Shown one piece after another: positions 6,098 to 10,397 of a stretch of DNA of 10,397 bases. A program made the position numbers and the translations under genes. Position 1 is the first letter of the stretch, and each line of letters opens with the position of its first letter. Under the pieces are notes generated by a model that was given only the letters and a program-made list of their open reading frames with translations, was not told the DNA's origin and searched no databases. The DNA is from Lachnospiraceae bacterium (GTDB lineage Bacteria > Bacillota > Clostridia > Lachnospirales > Lachnospiraceae): NCBI GenBank assembly GCA_900769175.1, contig CAAGFP010000146.1, positions 1 to 10,397 of the forward strand, read 5' to 3'.

Positions 6098-6387
6098 ACC
6101 TGTTTCATCAGCTCCTTTACTTCTTTTACATCGGCTTCATAGACATTGCCCGTGGCGTTCATACGCTTGGCAATCTGGTTTAAATTGTTCCCGATGCGAG
6201 AGAGGATTGTGTTGTATTCACGTAGGTGTTCATAGTTTACATCATAGACATATCCGTACAAAATCAGATGCCGGATAAAGGCGGATTTGCTTTTCATGTT
6301 GGAGGCTTTCCACTTCTGTTCTAGGATGTACTGTTCATCATCGCTCAGATATATTTTCAATTCATTTTGTCGTTCTCTTTTTGCCAT
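6046..6387 (-). CDS. mobC: MobC-like relaxosome accessory protein
   Basis: This is a 113-residue DNA-binding partner of the relaxase. The N-terminus (MAKRERQNELKIYLSDDEQYILEQKWKAS; residues 1-29) looks like a ribbon-helix-helix strand and helix. SAFIRHLILYG (about 34-44) and the conserved C-terminal NNLNQIAKRMN (67-77) match the bacterial mobilization MobC family. MobC proteins bind oriT, help melt the nick region and can repress their operon. A purine-rich ribosome binding region (AAGGAAGGGAAAGGA) precedes the ATG. It is the first gene of the minus-strand operon and is followed without a gap by the relaxase. The region just upstream has the oriT-like inverted repeats. Confidence 0.9.
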   Translation of the reverse strand: MAKRERQNELKIYLSDDEQYILEQKWKASNMKSKSAFIRHLILYGYVYDVNYEHLREYNTILSRIGNNLNQIAKRMNATGNVYEADVKEVKELMKQVWQSQKSMLSKQPSIKQ

Positions 6388-6430
6388 TGCTTTGTCCTTT
6401 CCCTTCCTTATTTATGAAGAAGATTTTGTA

Positions 6431-6545
6431 ATATGCCGTATCCGGCGGTGTGTTTTTGAACGTAAAAATTCAGAAATTCCCGTGGAGTAATTGCTGAGTT
6501 TTGGAGTGCAAAGGGGGTCAGGGGGATATGCCCCATGCAAGCCAA
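6431..6545. other. Candidate origin of transfer (oriT)
   Basis: This lies directly upstream of mobC, the normal place for oriT in MobC-MOBP modules. It contains GCCG/CGGC (6435-6438/6443-6446) and an imperfect stem CAGAAATT/AATTGCTG (6471-6478/6489-6496). It also has a G-rich core with GGGGG at 6513-6517 and at 6521-6525, the latter folding with CCCC (6531-6534) and flanked by TGCA at 6507-6510 and 6536-6539. I cannot assign the nick site from sequence alone. The G-run plus CCCC arrangement reminds me of mobilization regions in related Firmicute elements, but this is from memory. Confidence 0.5.
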
Positions 6546-6551
6546 TTTTCT

Positions 6552-6889
6552 CAAGTTTCTACTTGGAAGAAACTTGGGAAATTTGCGCGAACAATGAGCC
6601 ATGCGAGAATGCTTGCATTCTCATTTGGCGAATGTCGCGACAGCAATCGGTGAAACCGATTTGCGGACCTGTGAGGGAACACAGGCAGTGCTTGCTATCT
6701 TTGGCAAATTGCCCGAAGGGAATTTGCGAGTTTTAGGCTGCATAGGCAGCCTGTCCAAAACTCATACGGGCGTTACCGCCCATTTATGGACAGCGTCCGG
6801 CTGTCCGGCTTCGGAGAACGGCATAGGTAATAAAAAACTGCCACGCTTCACAGCAGGCATCAGATGCCCGTGAAGTTCCATAGCAGTTT
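6552..6889. repeat. Non-coding array of about nine back-to-back hairpins
   Basis: Consecutive inverted repeats with different sequences fill this stretch. They are CAAGTTTCT/AGAAACTTG (6552-6576), GAGAATGC/GCATTCTC (6605-6622), GCGA/TCGC (6628-6638) and AATCGGT/ACCGATT with a GAA loop (6645-6661). Next are CCTGTG/CACAGG (6668-6685), GCAAATT-CCC/GGG-AATTTGC (6704-6727) and a two-tier GAGTTTT-AGGCTGC/GCAGCCT-AAAACTC (6728-6763). The last are GGGCG/CGCCC (6768-6781), GGACAGC/GCTGTCC (6788-6806) and a three-tier structure (AAACTGC, CTTCAC, GGCAT with their complements, 6835-6889). It appears richer in G and C than its surroundings. Short frames crossing it (e.g. 6601-6873) have no ribosome binding site and are probably not genes. 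It could act as folded single-stranded DNA during transfer (a single-strand origin or promoter) or as a structured RNA. Confidence 0.75.
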
Positions 6890-7114
6890 GTGTGTCTTTT
6901 TATGAATTTGTGATTTTATCCATAAAAGATTTTAGCAACCAGAAGCTGCAAAGTCAATAAGAGAAAGTAGGAGAGAAAAGAGTATTTATTTTGGGATAAG
7001 TTGAGTTGATTGTATCAAAAGCGGTTGCGGAAAAAAGCCCGTTTTAATATGAAAGGTTTTTTCCGGTTCGTTTTTTACAATGAGATTGGAGAATTTACAG
7101 AAAGGAGGTAAAGC
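6890..7114 (+). promoter_or_regulatory. Leader region of the HTH gene, with a hairpin
   Basis: There is no gene here. A purine-rich stretch (about 6956-6985) and a short repeat TTGAT/ATCAA (about 7008-7020) are followed by a 9-bp hairpin, CGGAAAAAA/TTTTTTCCG (7028-7036/7057-7065), with a 20-base loop. The AGAAAGGAGG ribosome binding site of the HTH gene comes last. TACAAT at about 7077 could be a -10 box, but no good -35 is seen. The hairpin may be a leader attenuator. Confidence 0.35.
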
Positions 7115-7444
7115 ATGAATACGGCAGATCGCAGAGCTGAAATAATAAATATTCTGCTTGTCAGACGTCGCATTACGGCGAAAGAACTGGCAGACGAATT
7201 TAGTGTTACGGTTCGCACAATACAAAATGATATTCAGGCTTTATCTCTTGGTTTTCCAATCTATACGAAACAGGGAGGCGATGGTGGAATTTTTGTGGGA
7301 GAGAATTATAAGCCATACATGAATACGCTGACTCCTCTTGAACTGAAAGTTTTACAGGAAATGTATGAACTGGCAGAGGGGATACATAAGAAAGTTTTAT
7401 TTCAGATTATCTGCAAGTATGGACCGGATAAGCTGGAACTCTAA
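7115..7444 (+). CDS. Short HTH (DeoR / HTH_11-type) regulator
   Basis: The protein is 109 residues. Residues 4-60 form a winged helix like the N-terminus of DeoR and WYL-domain regulators: DRRAEIINILLVRRRITAKE, then SVTVRTIQNDIQALS as recognition helix, and a GGDGGIFV wing. The rest (about 68-109, LTPLELKVLQEMYELAEG) is helical. It lacks the WYL or sugar-binding effector domain, so it is shorter than full-length family members. The ATG is set by AAAGGAGG (7101-7108), 6 bases upstream. A terminator follows, making it a single-gene transcript. Its place between the transfer and integration modules suggests it controls one or both; the target is unknown. Confidence 0.82.
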   Translation: MNTADRRAEIINILLVRRRITAKELADEFSVTVRTIQNDIQALSLGFPIYTKQGGDGGIFVGENYKPYMNTLTPLELKVLQEMYELAEGIHKKVLFQIICKYGPDKLEL

Positions 7445-7459
7445 TCTTGTCATTCCGCT

Positions 7460-7519
7460 AAAGCACATAATTTTTACAACACCGTTCATAGCAGACGGAA
7501 GTGTGCTTATGTGCTTTTT
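7460..7519 (+). terminator. Terminator behind the HTH gene
   Basis: AAAGCACATAA (7460-7470) pairs perfectly with TTATGTGCTTT (7507-7517), and TT follows to complete a five-T run. The 36-base intervening sequence holds an inner CCGT/ACGG stem (7482-7485/7495-7498). It starts 16 bases after the HTH stop. Confidence 0.65.
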
Positions 7520-7950
7520 GGACTGATAAGTCCAGAGTTGATTTTATCCAAAATGCAGGCAGAAGCCTGTGAATGTACCTTGACAATTTTATATACAAAT
7601 GCGTACAGGACGTGTGGAATATGTGGAGCCACTATGCGGACACGCCAAGAGATACCTGCTTTCTTTTATAGAGAAGGTTCATACGAAGGAATACTGAAAT
7701 CTGGTGTTGAAGTTAAGGTAAGTAGCGAGGAATGTCTGGCAAAATGTGCAGCAGTTGCACGGGGCAAAGATACATATTTTTGATAATGATACTTCCGGAG
7801 AAATCCGGTCAATTTGGATGACGGTGCGATACCGATGTGGGCAGAGTAATGACCTGCCACCTGTATGGATTTTTTATTATCTGCTGATGAGAGATAGGAG
7901 CATGGGTTCCTGTTTGTCATGGGCAGATAAAGTGCTGCTTATTTTATTAG
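7520..7950. other. Gene-poor interval with unassigned, possibly decayed reading frames
   Basis: A plus-strand frame (7553-7783 if begun at the first plausible ATG) has eight cysteines, including CEC and CGICG, and ends DTYF. A second frame (7746-7961) has a hydrophobic WIFYYLL segment. Neither has a ribosome binding site, and I recognise neither. A third frame reads DDGAIPMWAE just before TAA at about 7848, without a credible start. A small hairpin CAGGC/GCCTG lies at about 7557-7570. The pattern of short overlapping open frames in three phases suggests remnants of genes broken by indels, but it could simply be non-coding. Confidence 0.35.
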
Positions 7951-7966
7951 GAAAGAGGTGATAGTT

Positions 7967-8155
7967 GTGGAGCGAATGAAAAATGGAAAGAGGTTTGTTC
8001 GCTACAAAGAGGGAGCAGAAATGTATAGTATGTGCCAGAGCAAGTTTGAGCAGATGGCAAAGGATGCAAAGGCAATCTATAAGGTAGACAAGCTGGTGCT
8101 TGTAAACTGCGATATTTTTGAGGAATATTTGGAAACTTTCAGATTGTATGTGTGA
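7967..8155 (+). CDS. DUF6462-like small protein, probable excision or DNA-binding factor
   Basis: The protein is 62 residues with core RFVRYKEGAEMYSMCQSKFE and a KVDKLVLVNCDIFEEYLETF ending. I remember such proteins as DUF6462, encoded ahead of integrases in Lachnospiraceae elements. The pattern of helix, SMxxSKF turn, then a strand (LVLVN) and helix resembles the small winged-helix excisionase (MerR/Xis-like) fold, so a role in integrase directionality is plausible but inferred. GTG 7967 is chosen because AGAGGTG (7954-7960) is 6 bases upstream; GTG 7958 lies within that site. ATG 7976 is also possible. A close paralogue starts at 10125 (35 of 51 core residues identical by eye). Confidence 0.75.
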   Translation: MERMKNGKRFVRYKEGAEMYSMCQSKFEQMAKDAKAIYKVDKLVLVNCDIFEEYLETFRLYV

Positions 8156-8191
8156 TGATTTTTATTCAAGGGATTTTGCAGTAGAAAACAC

Positions 8192-8219
8192 TTGACTTTT
8201 CGTATACGGAAAGTATAAT
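8192..8219 (+). promoter_or_regulatory. Promoter with an embedded palindromic operator
   Basis: TTGACT (8192-8197) and TATAAT (8214-8219) have a 16-base spacer, the best sigma-A promoter in the window. The spacer lies inside a 20-bp near-perfect palindrome, ACTTTTCGTATACGGAAAGT (8195-8214), with 9 of 10 pairs symmetric around GTATAC. A protein on it would cover both promoter boxes. The likely binder is the ribbon-helix-helix protein encoded immediately downstream. Transcription should start near 8226. Confidence 0.8.
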
Positions 8220-8250
8220 GGTATATAGAAGTGATTGGAGGTGCATACGG

Positions 8251-8445
8251 ATGGCTAAAATGGGTAGACCAAAATCTGATGCCCCAAAGCTGAATACATT
8301 AAGTGTAAGGGTAACAGATAGCGAGCTGCAAAAGCTAAAGGAATATGCGGACAGTCACGGAATGACCATAACTCAATTATTGCATACAGGTGTTGATTTA
8401 TTACTTAGGACACCGGATGCAGAGGTGCAAAATCTCTTTCCTTGA
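8251..8445 (+). CDS. Ribbon-helix-helix (CopG/Arc-type) DNA-binding protein
   Basis: The protein is 64 residues. After a basic arm (MAKMGRPKSDAPK) comes the ribbon strand NTLSVRVTD (about 15-23), helix SELQKLKEYADSHG, the turn MTITQLL and helix HTGVDLLLR: a complete ribbon-helix-helix. Such proteins bind as dimers to palindromes and usually repress their own promoter, matching the palindrome at 8195-8214. ATG 8251 is chosen: GGAGG (8237-8241) precedes it, and the in-frame ATG at 8218 lies in the -10 box, so it cannot be in the mRNA. The stop overlaps a possible TTG start of the integrase frame and is 14 bases from the preferred integrase ATG, so both are one operon. It could also act as an excision accessory factor. 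Confidence 0.85.
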   Translation: MAKMGRPKSDAPKLNTLSVRVTDSELQKLKEYADSHGMTITQLLHTGVDLLLRTPDAEVQNLFP

Positions 8446-8459
8446 AGAAAGGAGTAGAG

Positions 8460-9698
8460 ATGGCAAAAGCAAGAAAAGACAACAAAGGCAGAGCATTACG
8501 GAAGGGGGAATCCCAGAGAACGGATAATACATATGTATATACTTACACTGATCCGTTCAAGAAACGCAGATTTGTATATGCCAAAGATTTGCAGACACTA
8601 AGACAAAAAGAAGCAGATTTGATAAAAAATCAGCTTGATGGATTAGATGTTTATGTAGCTGGTAGTGCAACTTTGAATTTTGTATTTGACAGGTATATGT
8701 CAACGAAGTATGACTTACGCAAGACAACACGTTCCAATTACAATTATATGTATGACCATTTTGTAAGGGACGGATTTGGACAGAGAAAAATCGGAGAGAT
8801 AAAGTATTCCGATGTAATGTATTTTTATTACTATCTGTTGAATGAGAAAGACTTGCAGGCAAATACAGTCGATACGATTCATACGGTGCTTCACCCTACA
8901 TTTCAGTTGGCAGTGCGTGACGGAATAATCCGCACAAATCCTTCTGATGGTGTCATGGCAGAAATCAAAAGAAAAGCAGGGAAGAACAAAGGCATTAGAC
9001 ACGCTTTGACGGTAGAGCAGCAGAGGGCTTTTATGAATTATACCGCAAACAGTCCAATCTTTTATCATTGGCACCCATTGTTCACAGTATTGTTGGGAAC
9101 CGGATGCAGAATTGGAGAAGTGATTGGATTAAGGTGGGAAGATTTGGACTTTGAAAACCGTCTTATCAATATCAATCATAGCGTGACCTATTATGCCAGA
9201 GAGGGCAGTAAAACACGCAAGTCAGAATTTGCGGTGTCACTTCCAAAGACAGAAGCGGGTATCCGGACTGTTCCGATGATGGATGCGGTTTATAATGCAT
9301 TCAAAGAGGAATATGAGGTGCAAAAAGAAAATGGTTTCAACAGTACCGTGATTGATGGTATGACAGGCTTCATTTTTTGTAACCGCTTCGGCAATATTCA
9401 TAATCCACAGACTGTTAATCGGACGATTAAGAGGATCTTGGAGAACTATAATGCTGAGGAAGTAGTCAATGCCAAAAAGGAGAGACGGCAGCCTGTTATT
9501 ATTCCACATTTTTCCTGCCACCATTTACGGCATACCTTTTGTACGAGGTTCTGCGAAAAGGAAACAAACATAAAAGTCATTCAGGCTGTCATGGGACACG
9601 CTAACATCGAAACAACGATGGATATTTATGCGGAGGTCACAGACGCAAAGAAAAAAGAAGCAATTGAAAATTTATCACACAATCTTGATATATTTTAG
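8460..9698 (+). CDS. int: Tn916-like tyrosine recombinase (integrase)
   Basis: The 412-residue site-specific recombinase inserts and excises the element. An N-terminal arm-binding domain spans about 1-60 (with TYVYTYTDPFKKRRFVYAKD), then a SAM-like core-binding domain about 65-165, then the catalytic domain about 180-410. All catalytic residues are present: R217 (GCRIGE), K263 (LPKTEAGIRTVP), H354 and R357 (HHLRHTF), H380 (MGHANIETT) and nucleophile Y390 (MDIYAEV). ATG 8460 is set by AAAGGAG (8448-8454), 5 bases upstream. It is co-transcribed with the ribbon-helix-helix gene from the promoter at 8192. Direct repeats lie 25-140 bases downstream and are probably its arm-type binding sites. It appears intact. 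Confidence 0.95.
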   Translation: MAKARKDNKGRALRKGESQRTDNTYVYTYTDPFKKRRFVYAKDLQTLRQKEADLIKNQLDGLDVYVAGSATLNFVFDRYMSTKYDLRKTTRSNYNYMYDHFVRDGFGQRKIGEIKYSDVMYFYYYLLNEKDLQANTVDTIHTVLHPTFQLAVRDGIIRTNPSDGVMAEIKRKAGKNKGIRHALTVEQQRAFMNYTANSPIFYHWHPLFTVLLGTGCRIGEVIGLRWEDLDFENRLININHSVTYYAREGSKTRKSEFAVSLPKTEAGIRTVPMMDAVYNAFKEEYEVQKENGFNSTVIDGMTGFIFCNRFGNIHNPQTVNRTIKRILENYNAEEVVNAKKERRQPVIIPHFSCHHLRHTFCTRFCEKETNIKVIQAVMGHANIETTMDIYAEVTDAKKKEAIENLSHNLDIF

Positions 9699-9722
9699 GG
9701 AAGAGTCCTTAAAATTGAATGT

Positions 9723-9860
9723 GTGAATTACAACTACAAAATTTTTGATTTACTACTTAGTTACTACGAATTTTGCTTGCATGGTACTGAATAATACATG
9801 ATAATACGTTACAGAGAGTTAGCAAATACGTGGTAATACTTCATAATAGGGAACAATACC
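9723..9860. repeat. Direct repeats at the integrase end: candidate arm-type recombinase sites
   Basis: Two copies of a 15-bp repeat, AATACATGATAATAC (9793-9807) and AATACGTGGTAATAC (9825-9839), match at 13 of 15 bases and start 32 bp apart, three helical turns. Each copy contains two AATAC words 10 bp apart. TTACTAC occurs twice, 11 bp apart (9750-9756 and 9761-9767). In Tn916-type elements the integrase N-terminal domain binds such direct repeats (DR-2) inside the end and the excisionase binds others (DR-1). The GTGAATTACA at 9723-9732 is also found at the XRE operator. Confidence 0.6.
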
Positions 9861-9940
9861 TCTTCTTCTTGGGTATTCCCGACGATGCGAAGCACAACCT
9901 AAAAAATCCAGTATTTATGCGGGTTTGAAGGGTATGGGGT

Positions 9941-9971
9941 GGTCATTTGACCATTATTTTGACCATCAAAA
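9941..9971. repeat. TTTGACCAT repeat cluster
   Basis: GGTCA/TGACC forms an inverted repeat around TT (9941-9952). TTTGACCAT occurs twice, 12 bp apart (9946-9954, 9958-9966). TTTTGA/TCAAAA flanks CCA (9957-9971). The repeats are of the size of recombinase or repressor sites. The rest of 9861-10046 has no gene that I can support, though it also has a GGG-AATACC/GGTATT-CCC imperfect stem at its start (about 9848-9880). It may be the true right junction or a relic of a neighbouring element. Confidence 0.4.
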
Positions 9972-10046
9972 GCAATAGTCATAACAAAGAGTGTACAAGG
10001 ATTTACAATCTTATTGAAAAGCAAAATTAAAAGATAAGCACTACTT

Positions 10047-10088
10047 AGAGGATATTTTCTAAAGAAATTTAGAAAGTATCCTCTTTTT
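10047..10088 (+). terminator. Strong intrinsic terminator with GAAA tetraloop
   Basis: The 17-bp arms 10047-10063 (AGAGGATATTTTCTAAA) and 10068-10084 (TTTAGAAAGTATCCTCT) pair fully, with one T-G wobble, around a GAAA tetraloop (10064-10067). The run 10084-10088 is five Ts. No gene ends close upstream on the plus strand, so it probably isolates the downstream gene from read-through. Confidence 0.8.
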
Positions 10089-10124
10089 GCGTTATGGAGA
10101 AAAAATTTGAAAGGAGATATGAGT

Positions 10125-10397
10125 ATGACAGGTAAAGAAGCACCTAATAAAAGAAACATGCAGAAGTTTGTGAGATATGCGGAAGGAGCCAAGATGTATA
10201 GTATGGGTTTAAGCAAATTCCAAGAGTTGGCTAAAGATGCAAAAGCATGTTATAAGGTCGGTCAGCTGGTTTTGGTCAATACCGAAATACTTGATGAGTA
10301 TTTGGAGACATTCAGTGTTGTTAACGGTCGGTTTTGTCCGCAATCAGTCAGAAGTTTTTGTCCGATAGTTGCCGGTTTTAATGCCGGCACTTATAAA
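10125..10397 (+). CDS. Second DUF6462-like small protein, 3' end replaced or running off the window
   Basis: It reads MTGKEAPNKRNMQKFVRY, then SMGLSKFQELAKDAKA and LVLVNTEILDEYLETF. It aligns with the protein at 7967-8155 with 35 of 51 core residues identical. ATG 10125 has AAAGGAG (10110-10116) 8 bases upstream; the in-frame ATG at 10119 is too close to it. The first copy ends four residues after EYLETF, but this one continues for 27 more codons (SVVNGRFCPQSVRSFCPIVA...) to the window edge without a stop. That tail does not look like the family. Either an insertion has interrupted the gene or the frame stops soon after the window. It probably opens the integration module of another element, whose ribbon-helix-helix and integrase genes would follow. 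Confidence 0.65.
   Translation, partial: MTGKEAPNKRNMQKFVRYAEGAKMYSMGLSKFQELAKDAKACYKVGQLVLVNTEILDEYLETFSVVNGRFCPQSVRSFCPIVAGFNAGTYK
10317..10397. mobile_element. Possible end of an insertion sequence interrupting the second DUF6462-like gene
   Basis: Where family similarity stops, the base composition changes to G/C-richer DNA with internal repeats. TTTTGTCCG ends at 10340 and again at 10364, 24 bp apart, and GCCGG/CCGGC pairs (10371-10375/10384-10388). A TG dinucleotide with nearby repeated motifs is reminiscent of IS21-type ends, but I cannot see a transposase, so this stays a weak call. Confidence 0.25.

Larger units (their letters stand above)
3993..9860. mobile_element. Integrative and mobilizable element (IME), about 5.9 kb
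   Basis: Between the HD-GYP gene and the repeats behind the integrase, every recognised gene belongs to a mobilizable element: XRE repressor, MOBP relaxase, MobC, an oriT-like region, an HTH regulator, a DUF6462-like protein, a ribbon-helix-helix protein and a Tn916-like integrase. No coupling protein, VirB4 or other T4SS gene is seen, so transfer would need a helper conjugative element. No cargo is recognisable. The ends are approximate: the left end should lie in 3993-4090, and the right end beyond the arm-type repeats (9793-9839), possibly up to about 10046. I found no convincing flanking direct repeat. This fits a Tn916-like integrase, whose elements are flanked only by short, variable coupling sequences. 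Confidence 0.75.

Noticed and set aside
6601..6873. 90-residue plus-strand frame through the hairpin array
   Set aside because: No ribosome binding site, composition odd for a protein, and the DNA is explained by back-to-back inverted repeats. A frame of this length can stay open by chance here.
6552..6889. CRISPR array or attC-type integron cassettes
   Set aside because: The hairpins have unrelated sequences with no constant repeat, and no RYYYAAC/GTTRRRY core sites are seen.
8218..8250. Upstream ATG for the ribbon-helix-helix protein
   Set aside because: It is in the -10 box of the promoter, so it would not be part of the mRNA.
9899..10216. 105-residue minus-strand frame beyond the integrase
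   Set aside because: It crosses the repeat cluster and the strong terminator, overlaps the second DUF6462-like gene, and has no ribosome binding site.

Overview
The window looks like low-GC Gram-positive Clostridia DNA, most likely a gut Lachnospiraceae relative. The reasons are strong AGGAGG-type ribosome binding sites, A/T-rich intergenic DNA, and small proteins (DUF6110-like and DUF6462-like) that I associate with that group. No rRNA, tRNA or CRISPR array is visible. Family names come from motif recognition and memory, not from a search.

Positions 1-240 hold the last 15 codons of a TnpB (IS200/IS605 or IS607 OrfB) gene. Behind it is a hairpin-rich stretch that fits the omega (reRNA) guide-RNA scaffold and the right end of that element. 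Positions 244-3992 are a host-type metal-homeostasis cluster on the plus strand: a cysteine-rich Fur-like regulator, a 26-residue membrane peptide, a DUF6110-like small membrane protein, a P1B-type metal ATPase with an unusual Ser-Cys-Ala transmembrane motif, and a compact HD-GYP phosphodiesterase overlapping the ATPase stop.

From about 4000 to 9860 lies a compact integrative and mobilizable element of about 5.9 kb. Reading left to right it has an XRE repressor (minus strand) with an inverted-repeat operator, a MOBP relaxase and MobC (minus strand, overlapping genes), an oriT candidate, and a 340-bp non-coding array of about nine consecutive hairpins. These are followed by a short HTH regulator, a gene-poor stretch, a DUF6462-like protein, a ribbon-helix-helix protein with a palindromic operator inside its promoter, and a Tn916-like tyrosine integrase with all six catalytic residues. 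Beyond the integrase is a set of direct repeats that look like arm-type recombinase sites. I see no conjugation (T4SS) genes and no recognisable cargo. The element would therefore depend on a helper for transfer, with relaxase and MobC processing oriT and integrase plus small DNA-binding proteins handling excision and insertion.

After the element comes another repeat cluster (9941-9971), a strong terminator (10047-10088), and a second DUF6462-like gene. That gene loses family similarity near its expected C-terminus and runs off the window, perhaps because another insertion interrupts it. This suggests a hotspot where integrated elements accumulate.

The least explained features are the hairpin array, the orphan plus-strand terminator at 4634-4682, and the pairing of a histidine-poor Fur-like regulator and an HD-GYP enzyme with a metal ATPase.
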